DNA from: Echiichthys vipera
Lineage: Eukaryota > Chordata > Actinopteri > Perciformes > Trachinidae
Assembly (NCBI GenBank): GCA_963691815.1
Contig: OY829659.1
Span: forward strand, 7,338,515 to 7,402,514
Direction of reading: 5' to 3'
DNA: 64,000 nucleotides
A program made the position numbers and the translations under genes. The notes under the pieces were generated by a model, which made no database searches, had not been told where the DNA came from, and worked only from the letters and a program-made list of their open reading frames with translations. Of this stretch, positions 54,518-64,000 are shown in pieces; position 1 is the stretch's first letter, and each line of letters opens with the position of its first letter.

Positions 54518-54623
54518 TCAATTCAATTCAATTCAATTTTATTTATAGTGCCAAATCATAACAAAAGTAATCTCAGGACACTTTACAGAGTAGGTATAGG
54601 GCAGGTATAGAGTAGGTATAGAA
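54518..54623 (-). mobile_element. LINE 3' tail, family A copy, inverted
   Basis: (TTCAA)n, then TATAGTGCCAAATCATAACA and TCTCAGGACACTTTACAGAG are the reverse complement of the family A tail. The copy ends in a small AGTAGGTATAG duplication. It inserted tail-to-tail next to the L2-like copy. Confidence 0.75.
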
Positions 54624-55100
54624 CAAGGCGAAAATATATTAGTTGAAAATTATACATTGGAGTTTGCAGTTGGATTTGGTGAAAACTGAAGTTTTTAGTG
54701 AACTTTTGATTCTGAACATTGAAAAATAAAGGTGAACATGAGTTGAATTCAGGTAAATAATTTCAATGCATAAATACTAAGTGATAGAAATTAAATCATT
54801 TCAAAATCCGATGACACAGATTTACTTCCATAAAACCCCTTCAGACTACTGTACACCTGCTTGTTTGTAGCATAGTGTAACTGTGAAATAAACCAATATC
54901 AGTGCTGTTAACCCTGGACAGTTGTAGTTGTTAACATTTCCTGAACTTCAATTTTCTCAAACGACTAATAGAGGAATATAAATAATTTATTTTGCATTTC
55001 TTGTCTTCCTTGAAAATACAGATAAAGAAATATAAAGATCAACATATAACAGATTGGGACTTCAAGGCCACCAGAGGTTCAAACCTTTCTGCCAGCAGAC
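54624..55100. other. Non-coding, nothing recognised
   Basis: No supported feature. Confidence 0.4.
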
Positions 55101-55137
55101 AAACAACAACAACAACAACAACAACAACAAAACAACA
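55101..55137. repeat. (AAC)n microsatellite
   Basis: About eleven AAC/CAA units. Confidence 0.93.
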
Positions 55138-56405
55138 GAGAATGGGGCCTCACTTTGATGCCATAACGCTGGCGCATGGAGACCCTCATGGACATGGTGA
55201 TGGGAGGGATGCATCCAAAGATGTCCAGCAGGGGGAGACAGAGACACTGGCCGTATTTCTTGGTAGTTTTACAGGCGAAGCAGGGACAGCACCAGAAAGC
55301 AAAACAACCTTAACCAGGAAAAAGCAGATAGATAAAGACGCTGATGCCGATAAAAAGACACGTTACCAACAAACAAGTTTCAACATAGTAACGAAGCTAT
55401 GAGGAAGCAAATGGATCACCGGTTATTTTCCTATCCTTTGTCTTTCCACCATGAGTCAAATTTCCAGTTCACTATTAAACTATTTCTCTTACGTCAGATT
55501 TTCCGATGTCAATTTCATGTATTTTGATATAACATGGATTTGAGTCTGTATCGTCATCATTTCCAAGTTTCTTTGGGGTTCAAACCAATAAATAAGAAAA
55601 GTTTCAGATTGAATCCGTAAGGCTGTGTAGTGAAATCTCCTGTTAATATGTAGCTGGTAATGACAGAGTGTGTGTAATGTATTAGGAAACTATGAGAATC
55701 AAGGAGCAAAGACTTGCCCTACAAGTGACAATGTCCCTTTGTGACAGAGGCATACCATGACTATCTGTGTACTGGACTGTCTCAAAAAGTTACTGTGATA
55801 TCAGATTTAAAGAGGCCTGATTTCTTAAACTGTTGAGGCCGTTTTAAGGAACCAACTTAAGGCTTGAAGTAGCTTCTGACTTGCTGATTTAGAAGCAAAA
55901 ATGTGAGTGTCATTATACGTTTTAGAGCTAAAAGCAGCTCCTAAATTTGTGAAAAGTCCCTCAGAGCAAATCACAAACAATCCTAAAATGGCTGTTTATG
56001 GCAATCAACCTCGTAATTATGTGCGTCAACATTTTAGAAACCTTTAATGATAGATGCATTCATTTCCAGGTATATATTTTTCCACGCTTTTTTTGTTCTG
56101 CAGGTATTCCGATTCCCAATTTTCCTTTAATCGTGTTTCCTTTCATGCACAACTTGGCAATTGTTTACTGCTAACACTAATTGTTGAGCTGCCCGACATG
56201 TAAGAGGCTGACAATTAGCCGCACATATGACCAGTCCGGTGTCTATATTACTCTTTGTTTCATGTTAAATCATTTGATTGTAAACTCTTTATTTGGATAT
56301 AGCCACAAACTTACAACATTTATATCAAGACTTTTCCCAATTCTCCCTCAGTAAAAGTTGGTCTCAGCAGGTTTATGAATATGTTTTAAGAGGACACTGT
56401 AATCC
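55138..56405. other. Non-coding, nothing recognised
   Basis: The 136-codon frame spanning 54992-55402 runs through the AAC repeat and has no domain. Confidence 0.4.
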
Positions 56406-56758
56406 GACACGGTGGTGTGGTGGTCAGCACTGTCGCCTCACAACAAGAGAGTTCCTGGTTAGAATCCCGGCTGGGGCCCTTCTGTGTGGAGTTTGCATGT
56501 TCTCCCCGTGTCTGCGTGGGTTTTCTACGGGTTCTCCGGTTTCCTCCGACAGTCCAAAACATGCATGTGTTCGGTTAATTGATGTCTCTAATTTGCCCGT
56601 AGGTGTAAATGTGAGCGTGAATGGTTGTCTGTCTCTATGTGCTCTGCGATAGACTGGCGTCCTGTCCAGGCTGAACCCCGCCTCACGCCAGATGTCAGCT
56701 GGGATTGGCTCCAGCCCTCCCGCGACCCCGACAGGGACAAGCGGTTGAAGATGAATGA
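56406..56758 (+). mobile_element. SINE-like element with tRNA-like head (about 350 bp, near full length)
   Basis: The head GTGGTGTGGTGGTCAGCACT (A-box-like) and GGTTAGAATCC (B-box-like, close to GGTTCGANTCC) suggest a tRNA-derived pol III promoter. The body includes GGAGTTTGCATGTTCTCCCC and GCGTGAATGGTTGTCTGTCT, and the tail ends GACAAGCGGTTGAAGATGAA. It is a very common fish repeat. Tail-only fragments lie at 21680-21733 and 59430-59501. Confidence 0.75.
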
Positions 56759-57791
56759 ACTATAATCTGTTAGTGCTATTTGGGAGTCCGATAGGTAAGA
56801 TGAATTTTTGGGGGGGAATACAGGCCCTGGTGTGTGGATATGAATCAGTTACGGCAGCACGGACACTTACACTCGGGCACGTTGTCACAGCAGTCACATA
56901 TCCCGGATCCCCACTCATCAGATTCTTGGGAATCCATCAAAATCTGAGGCTGCCGGATGACCAGTTTGGAAGACATGATTGTTTCTGAAGGAGGAACCAG
57001 GATGGTGAGTTCACATTTCACATATTTATCACACTAGATGCAACACAAAGTGCCAATTAGGTGAAACAAACTGTGAGAAAACACAGTTTTACAATTTTAT
57101 AGAATTTGCTCTGGATTAGAAATAGAGAGGTTTCATGATGACACCATTCTTTATTTAAATGAGAATCAAACAATCAGCATAAGAAGTACAAGGTAGACTG
57201 ATGACATATCACTATGTTTTTTTGTTTCTGACATGCCACTTTATCAACCATCTTGCATTTGGTCAAATAAGCATGTAGGTGAAGCATGTGGGGTGGCTGT
57301 GACCCAGGGGGTAGAACAAGTCCTCCACTAATTTACATGTCAAAGTTTTCTTGAGCAGGTGAAACCCAAATTGCTCAAATGAAGAGAAACAAAGGTAGGG
57401 AGTACTAAAAGATTGAAACACTGCATAATGAGGAAGGTTGGAGGTGGACGGGCCAAACAAACAGGACCATTAAAGTGTTCATGCCCCATGTGAAAGCAGA
57501 AGTCTACGGTGACTTATTTTTTAACTACATAACTTGCTGATTTAGAAGCAAAATTCTCTCACGTAATGTTCCTTACTTAACAGTCTAAAAGGTTGAATAC
57601 GGAGAATGAGCAGAACAACGCCATCTTGTGTCTTAAGATCGTAGTCGCAACAACAAAAAAATAATTCCAGCAGTCGGGTTGCCAGGTTCGTTGCTGTGTG
57701 TGTCAAGCGATCAGCCTGCGGCGTGTCAAGTGACGAATCGTACAGGGTAACGACCAATTTTGACAAATCAATTAACTTTAATTTTTTTTAA
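56759..57791. other. Non-coding, nothing recognised
   Basis: No exon. It ends in the TAA target duplication of the next MITE (57789-57791). Confidence 0.4.
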
Positions 57792-58408
57792 GGGCGTGAT
57801 CACACTGTCCTTTTGGCCGCGGCCAAAACCGTTTTTTCAGCTAAAGCCTAGTACCTTTAAGCCATGTGAGTGCACCCGCTCCGCGCTCAATTGCGGCCAG
57901 CGGACCGTCCACGGCCCGCTTGAAAGAGGTGGGCTTTAGCGGAGCCGTTTGCACAAGTACAAGCACGAGCGTGCGCACGTGTACGAGCACGAGCACGAGC
58001 ACGAGCCCTACGGCAGTAGCGTTATGTCCGCCTGTTCGGACATGTAAATAGAAGGACAGACCATGCGCGGACATTTAACAACAACAACAATGGTGGTGAA
58101 AGGTTCATGTTGGTGTGGTGCGGAGGTGGAGGGTTTACTGCAGATTTGGTCGGATGAAAATATTAAAAAACAGTCGACAAGACGGACAAAAACTCCGAGG
58201 TCTACGGAAAGATTTGTAAATAAAGCCACACACACGCCATCAATGCGTGTGACGTGTTACGGCGTGATGGCGTGTGGACAGCAAGAAGCATTGGCCGAGG
58301 CCCTGGTAGTGTGAGTACAAACGGGGCTGGGGCGCGGGCGGGAGAGGGAGGGGGGACAAGTACCCTAAAGTCCGGGTCGTGGTCCGGGAGGACAGTGTGA
58401 TCACGTCT
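57792..58408 (+). mobile_element. PIF/Harbinger-type MITE, copy 2 (617 bp)
   Basis: Left TIR GGGCGTGATCACACTGTCC is intact. The right TIR has decayed at its outer bases (CACGTCT instead of CACGCCC). TAA duplications are at 57789-57791 and 58409-58411. It is 12 bp longer than copy 1, apparently from extra ACGAGC units around 57983-58006. Confidence 0.85.
58063..58314 (+). pseudogene. Harbinger Myb/SANT-like ORF fragment inside MITE copy 2 (83 codons)
   Basis: Same start, stop and length as the fragment in copy 1, with LLQIWSDENIKKQ conserved. Against copy 1 I count nine amino-acid changes and about two silent changes, as expected for drift without selection on the protein. Confidence 0.6.
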
Positions 58409-58411
58409 TAA

Positions 58412-58660
58412 ATTTAACGTTAGCCAGTCTTCAACTCAACTGGAAGTCTTTCTTTGAGTGGTGTGTAATCGATTAGCTAGCTCTCGACTCAAAATGATTT
58501 CTTGTTTCTGTTGCCTAACAACAGACAACCCTGGCAACCTGAAATGCCAGTCGCTATTGGCTGGTACAAAGTAAACAGAACTTGACAGAAGGTCATTCTC
58601 ACGCCACGAATGTTAGTATTTTAATGCAAACTGTGATATTTCCTTTAACTTAACCACATA
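58412..58660. other. Spacer between MITE copy 2 and repeat E copy 2
   Basis: No coding signal. Not recognisably similar to the spacer after copy 1. Confidence 0.4.
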
Positions 58661-58850
58661 TTTGTGTTGCCTAAACCTAACCAAGTAATGTTTGTTTTGT
58701 CTGAATTCACAACAGGACTCCCAGATCATTAAAAAATTGACACCAAGGGGTCCTGACCAAGCTAACTGCACCCATTACCATGTAAATAGATGATAAGAGA
58801 CTGCTAGGTGTAGTAGGCCCCTTCTAATCTATATCTGTGAGGCTGATACC
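58661..58850 (+). repeat. Dispersed repeat E, copy 2
   Basis: Counterpart of 20138-20333, with CCTAAACCTAACCAAGTAAT, GGGGTCCTGACCAAGCTAAC and TGTAAATAGATGATAAGAG. Confidence 0.7.
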
Positions 58851-59429
58851 CACTGATAACACCCATCCAGTGAAGTGATAACACTGGTTCCCTGACTCTA
58901 ACTGTGTCATTATTGGGCCTCAACCGAACCAAACCTCAACCATAGCATTGTCAGGTGAGTAAACAGTTGCACTTTTGGTTTTGGAAGGCACTTTCGACCA
59001 ATAAGCAATTCTTGAGGGGAATCACAAACAATGTATTTTGTCACAAACTTGAAAGAATTGTTGGAAAACTCTGTTAAGTATCGCAAGTTGTCCAAACCAA
59101 ACTTGTATTTCAAGCAAACTCATTCCTTCATTTTAGGGAATCTCCTTTAATTTGTTTTGGTGAGAAAGTAGTAACCTGAGGGTGAATCAAAGTTCAAATG
59201 CGATTTGTGCAGATAAACAGAAAACAGGACGTGCAAACGATGTAACTCTGCAAAGACCGTGTCACTGTGGAAACAGGAAGTGTTTTCCAGTGCCATCGCT
59301 AACTTTTTTGAACCCTTTCTGCAGGTCACATTCCCTGAGTTTTCAGGTCTGCAGGTTTTCTGGCAGGGATTTATTTGTAATTTCTCAAAATTACAGAAAT
59401 TGCAGAACATTTATGATGTGCAGGTCAAA
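58851..59429. other. Non-coding, nothing recognised
   Basis: No supported feature. Confidence 0.4.
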
Positions 59430-59501
59430 ATGTCAGCTGGGATCGGCTCCAGCCCCCCGCGACCCCGAGAGGGACAAGTGGTTGAAGATGATGAAGATGA
59501 G
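59430..59501 (+). mobile_element. SINE-like tail fragment
   Basis: GTCAGCTGGGATCGGCTCCA, CGCGACCCCGAGAGGGACAA and GTGGTTGAAGATGATGAAGA match the tail of 56406-56758. Confidence 0.75.
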
Positions 59502-59563
59502 GTCAAATGTTAGGTCCTAAAAAAGTTTGTCATTTTGGTTGTCAAGTAAATCAGTTGTATAAT

Positions 59564-59590
59564 AAATAGCATGTAGCCTACATGCTATTT
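59564..59590. repeat. Perfect 13-bp palindrome around one base
   Basis: AAATAGCATGTAG (59564-59576), C, CTACATGCTATTT (59578-59590). Confidence 0.9.
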
Positions 59591-60787
59591 GTTTTCTACT
59601 TTCAAACTAGATATTGGATATTTTCGGCAAATGTACATATTTTTATGAGTTGCAAAATACCTATCTTTATCTATTCTATTTCACATTTGTATGTATCTAT
59701 CTATTATGTATGTATCTATTTCACATTTTCCATGTAAAGTATTCTATTTTATCTTATTATAATTATTTTATGTCCAGAATTCTATTTTGCTTATATTGAA
59801 TTGTATTCTACATTTTACTTTATAATCATATGTTACACCTTTCTGTAGATTTAAAGTTGACTTTATTTCATATCTTTGCCCTACTTTTAGGTTTATTTCA
59901 GTCTCACGGTTGCTCTGTTTACTTGTTTGTATCTTGTAAATTGTGTTGCTGCTGAAATTGTTGTGCCTAAAACAGATAAACCATTTTTAATCTTAAATCT
60001 TAGAAATGTCCCCAAAAAAGGCTTAGGTATAAAATAGCACACATTAACTGATCTTTAGATACAAATAAAATCTTTAATGTAATAATATTTCATGGCAACT
60101 TGCTTTAAAGCAATGTTTACAAAGTGCTTTACAAAAAAGGCATGACATCACGAGAGTAAAATTAGATTACAGTTATATTTGTTGATAGAAAACCATTAAA
60201 AACAGGTAATGTCTCACCTGTGAATTTGTGTAATGAGAGAGCTCAGAGTCGGACGTCCTGTCACAAGTGAAACCTGCGCTGAAAGTTCAGTTAAATCTCA
60301 GTCAGTTCAGAAATTCACCCAGACAACAGTACACCCGAGAGAACAAACCGGACAGACCAGTCCGTCCTGTGCTCCATTTATTTTAACCAGCACAAGATTA
60401 AAATGAGTGTGAGGCTATGACATGAGCTCAGCCAAGCACATGTCATTGCATTTTTTTTTTTTCCACAAACATAAAGTTGTGGAAGTAAACTTCATCCTGT
60501 GTATAGTTTGGGTTGACTTAGTCAGGCGGGGCTGCAATTCAACGTAGCAATGGTGGTTATGTCAGCCATTGACGACGGGTTTAGCTCATCGCTTCCATTG
60601 CTCAGATGGTGCGATTGATGCGATAACCCAAACATGATCGAGCGATGCAAGAATGGTGTCTCTTGCGATTAAATTGCGGCCATCGCATCTGGTCTGAACG
60701 CACCTCAACAGTGTTTAATACATTTTCATTTAAGCTCTGCCATTTTATGTCTCGTTATTTTTGTTCTTTATTCATTTTCGTTATACC
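59591..60787. other. Non-coding; possible DNA-element end near 60690
   Basis: AT-rich in the first part. CATCGCATCTGGTCTGAACG (60681-60700) resembles ends of small fish DNA transposons, but no partner end was located. Confidence 0.35.
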
Positions 60788-60820
60788 TTGTGCAATGACG
60801 ATAAAGCCTATCCATCTATC

Positions 60821-60851
<31 letters not shown>

Positions 60852-60862
60852 CTGTATTTCTG

Positions 60863-60957
<95 letters not shown>

Positions 60958-60962
60958 GTCTA

Positions 60963-61024
<62 letters not shown>
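60788..61024 (+). repeat. Compound (TATC)n-(TGTC)n microsatellite on a LINE tail
   Basis: Starts from a LINE-type 3' end (TGTGCAATGACGATAAAGCC). It continues as about 36 TATC-type units with a few interruptions, then switches at about 60958-60966 to about 15 uninterrupted TGTC units. Confidence 0.93.
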
Positions 61025-61027
<3 letters not shown>

Positions 61028-61069
61028 GATTTGTTGGATTTTATTCAATGCCAAAAACAACAGCCTGAT
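61025..61069. other. Spacer
   Basis: Short non-repeat sequence. Confidence 0.3.
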
Positions 61070-61130
61070 ATCGGCATCAGTTATCCGCTATCGGCCACTG
61101 AAAGCCCATATGGGTCGACCACTACTCGTA
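61070..61130 (+). mobile_element. Fragment of a dispersed DNA-element-like repeat
   Basis: TATCGGCATCAGTTATCCGC, TATCGGCCACTGAAAGCCCA and TGGGTCGACCACTACTC resemble a common fish MITE with repeated ATCGG motifs. Confidence 0.4.
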
Positions 61131-61784
61131 GCTTCTGCTCCATCGCTCCGTTCTCTCCCTTCTTTCGCTCTAGCCTGTTGACATTAAAATGCATCCTTCT
61201 GGTGCTCCAGTGCAAACAGAGTGGTACGCTATGAAATACAGAGAGCTTTCCCTGGCGGTGATATGCTTAATGAGCATTGCATGAATTTGTTTGGCAAGAC
61301 GTTTATTTATTCGTAAAGTCCAGCTATCAAGAAGCTGCTTTAGCCGACCATTTAGCATTCCAGGTGATTTGTTTTTTCCTTAAGAATGTGACCAGACCGT
61401 ATGTACTGCATTCACGCCTGGCTGACATCCAATCACATTGCGTGACAGACCAGCGCCAGATGTGCTCGTAATGTGCTCACATTTACACCTGACAGCCAGA
61501 TGAGAGATCTAGATACAGATCACATGTTAATGCCAGATGTGAAAGGAGGTCAAAAACTTTCACTACTTCTCACTTAGTAACCCATTCTCTCTTCCTATAT
61601 GCCCCTTTGCTCTTTGATTCTGGGAAAACACCTCAGTTATTAGAAAATTAAAGAAAGAAGGGACATAAAGTGACAGTTTTTGGCTGAAGGTCTGAGCTGA
61701 CATTCCTCACCAGCTGCTATAAGCAAGTACAACCTTGAGCTTCAACAGTATGCCTCCCAAAATGATCCAGATTACTTAATTTAC
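61131..61784. other. Non-coding, nothing recognised
   Basis: No supported feature. Confidence 0.4.
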
Positions 61785-61835
61785 CGTTTCAGTTCAATCT
61801 TATTCACTGTGTCAAATCCTAACGAGTCCTCAGCG
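61785..61835 (-). mobile_element. Very degenerate family A LINE-tail fragment
   Basis: TTCAATCTTATTCACTGTGT followed by CAAATCCTAACGAG resembles the reversed family A tail with many substitutions. Confidence 0.35.
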
Positions 61836-62643
61836 TTACTGCAGGAGGGCTGCCAAATTATTTTTTGATAAGAAAATATACATGAACATGAATCCAACAT
61901 ATCATTAGCAAAAACAAATCAACATATTTGTGAAAAATATGGTAAGGCATACCCATCCACAGACACAGTTAAGCATCCATGTGTATGTTTAAGAATAAAA
62001 AATTATGCAAATATATGAATATAGCAATAATTATAATTTTGATAGTATGCACCATAAAAAGCTATTTAGGGGGTCCCTGATCTATCTCTCTTTCAGGTAA
62101 GGGGTCCTTGGAGATGATACTGTATGATTTACAGAGACACATCAAATTCCCCCATGAGCAACTGCACATTTGTGCGAGACAATGGTAAGGAACAAACACA
62201 AACACAAATCTCAAACAGAAACTGACTCTAGGTGGGCACCAAACCCAATAATACAGGAGAATAGAAATTGTGAATTAATAAACCTCTCCTATCCTTTAAG
62301 AATTATAGTTAAGAAACATTTTAATCAGGCACAACAGTAACTGCAAGCCACAGACCACAGCAAAGGCTTTGGATGTATACTGTGGATGAGAACAACACCC
62401 TACAGAAGATACTGGTTGAAGTCAACTGAACAAAGCAACATAAACGTGACACAGATAACAATAGAAGAAGGGTGTTTAGGATTGTTGCATCAATACTTCC
62501 AGATGTTACAAAACTCATCTTCATAGACACTGACCGGCCCTACCCTGCATTCCTGTTCAACGGACAAAGAAAGCTGAATGCCACAGTGATTACATACATC
62601 ATCAGCTAATTACAGTGACAGGTTTTGTCCCAAGAATACAGTG
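61836..62643. other. Non-coding, nothing recognised
   Basis: AT-rich with no exon. Confidence 0.4.
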
Positions 62644-62978
62644 TAACTTTAGGGAGAAGTTATACGCTTCCTGGAACACCTCCCTAGGGAGGCGCCCAGG
62701 GTTCATCCTTACTAGATGATCCTGAACCACCTCAACTGGCTCCTTTCAACGCAAAGGAGCAGCAGCTCTACTCCGAGTTCCTCACGGATGCTGAACTTCT
62801 CCCCCTCTCTCTAAGGGAGACTCCAGCCCCCCTCCTGAGAAAACCCATTCAGCCGCTTGTACACGCGACCTCGTTCTTTCGGCCATGACCCAGCTTTCGT
62901 GACCATAGGTGAGGGTAGGAACCAAGATTGACCAGTAGATCGAGAGCTTTGCCTTCCAGCTCAGCTTTTCTTCTCTTC
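62644..62978 (-). pseudogene. LINE reverse-transcriptase C-terminal remnant
   Basis: On the minus strand one frame reads KLSWKAKLSIYWSILVPTLT, then YGHESWVMAERTRSRVQAAE, a characteristic C-terminal stretch of fish LINE ORF2 proteins. Beyond about 62845 the frame is disrupted, although later pieces in other frames (ELGVE-like, LRWFRII) still match. It is an old truncated retrotransposon copy, not a functional gene. Confidence 0.8.
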
Positions 62979-63099
62979 AAGATTTTTTTTAGGTCTATCC
63001 TAACCACTAGATGACCAGATTCTGAGACAACAGAACCCTAGGCACAGACCTATAAGAGCCCCCACCTCTGTCTACAGTACGTAGGAACAAGACACCCAC
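62979..63099. other. Spacer
   Basis: No supported feature. Confidence 0.3.
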
Positions 63100-63545
63100 A
63101 TGGTTTTGTAGTCGTTTTGAGTCTCTTTGTGGTCATTGTGAACTTGCTTTTAGATGGTTTTCAATGTGGTCCTTTAGTTTCTCTTTGTAGTCATTTTACG
63201 TCCATCTTTAGTTGTTTTGTACTTCTTTGTAATTATTTTTTGCATCTCTGTGATCGTTTTGCATCTATTCTTGGTCATTTTGCATATTTTTGTGGTGATT
63301 TTGCATCTAATTTTAGTTATTTTGCATATTTTTTTGGTGATTTTGCATCTAATTTTAGTCATTTTGCATATTTTTATATTCATTTTGTCTTTATCATATT
63401 TTTTTGTCTCTCTGTGGTCATTTTGTGTCTATTTTCAGTCGTTTAGCATCTCCTCGTGGTCATTTTGAATGCCTATAGTCATTTTTTGTGTCTTTGTCAT
63501 CACTTTTGGTCATTTAGCATTTCTTTGTAGTCTTTTTTTCAGCAA
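63100..63545. repeat. Degenerate T-rich minisatellite (about 24-bp units, GTCATTTTGCATCT-type)
   Basis: Repeats of GTCATTTTGCATNT followed by TTNTTTNGTG-like sequence, clearest at 63262-63390 where pairs of units form a roughly 50-bp higher-order period. Hydrophobic frames on plus and Lys/Ile/Cys-rich frames on minus are by-products. Confidence 0.85.
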
Positions 63546-64000
63546 CATTTTATGAGTCAGGGCCCCTGACTTTATGGGCTGATGGACCTGTGCCTGGTAG
63601 ACCGTTCAGTAATCCATCCACGTGTTTACTGTAAACCGCGTTCGTCATCAGCTTCTTGCAGCACAACATATAACGCTTAAGTGTGCGGACTGGGGACATA
63701 AAATCCTTTAACCCCATTTATACATCTGTGAAAATCCAAATATGATGTGGCCCAATGTGGATCAATCATTTATTTTTTTTAAACATTCACATAACTTGCC
63801 TCTATATGCTGACGCTTTCTTCGGCCAGGTGTTTGACGAGTAGGTCTCCACACTTCATTGACACGACACCCTGAGAGCTCACCTTCAGCAGGCCCATGAG
63901 TTCATTCATGTCTATAAAAGCACGAGAGAAGGGAGTTATCAGAAATGTTAGAAACAGTTCACAACCTTTTGACAGATTCAACACAGAAAGCTATTCTTTT
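63546..64000. other. Non-coding, nothing recognised
   Basis: The right edge of the window has no exon or repeat I can support. Confidence 0.4.

Noticed and set aside
56406..56470. A tRNA gene
   Set aside because: A- and B-box-like motifs are present, but they head a 350-bp dispersed SINE-like element and no cloverleaf is complete.
60645..61234. Ser/Ile/Tyr/Leu repeat frames of 157-178 codons
   Set aside because: Translation of the TATC/TGTC microsatellite.

Overview
The window looks like a single locus from a ray-finned (teleost-type) fish genome. The evidence is a vertebrate gene with an intron, very long GT/CA microsatellites, and several repeat families I recognise from teleosts: L2-like LINE tails, a PIF/Harbinger MITE, a tRNA-headed SINE-like element and a LINE reverse-transcriptase remnant. 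Nothing is bacterial, and almost all open frames are chance or repeat-driven.

The only convincing gene is hand1, a bHLH transcription factor, on the minus strand at the left end. Exon 1 coding is 5604-5116 and holds the N-terminus and the complete bHLH. The intron is 5115-4021. Exon 2 coding is 4020-3925 and holds the C-terminal GRTGWPQQVWALELNQ block and the stop. The joined frame is open and gives about 194 residues (189 with an alternative in-frame acceptor 15 nt downstream). A TATA-like box (5978-5984), an inverted CCAAT box (6016-6020), a possible 29-codon uORF in the leader and a candidate poly(A) signal (3476-3481) complete the gene model.

Left of the gene (1-2.4 kb) is a 29-copy, 28-bp minisatellite at 432-1246. 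Right of it, from about 6.1 kb to 64 kb, lies upstream of the hand1 promoter and shows no recognisable exon. It is non-coding sequence with dispersed repeats, plus several long repeat-poor, mixed-composition tracts (about 6.9, 18.4, 23.8, 32.2 and 36.3 kb) that I flag only as candidate conserved regulatory DNA. A hand1 regulatory landscape is the natural reading, but without comparative data this is inference.

The repeat content gives the clearest secondary story. Two 605/617-bp Harbinger MITEs (19361-19965 and 57792-58408) have TAA target duplications, and each keeps an intact 83-codon Myb/SANT-like ORF fragment. Each is followed by a copy of the same second repeat. Other structures are a two-copy retroelement-like repeat (22.05 and 38.03 kb), LINE-tail copies of one family in both orientations, a perfect 28-bp hairpin at 13018-13079, a 220-bp local tandem duplication at 33336-33789, and a TATC-to-TGTC compound microsatellite at 60.8-61.0 kb. 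I found no convincing novel gene system.
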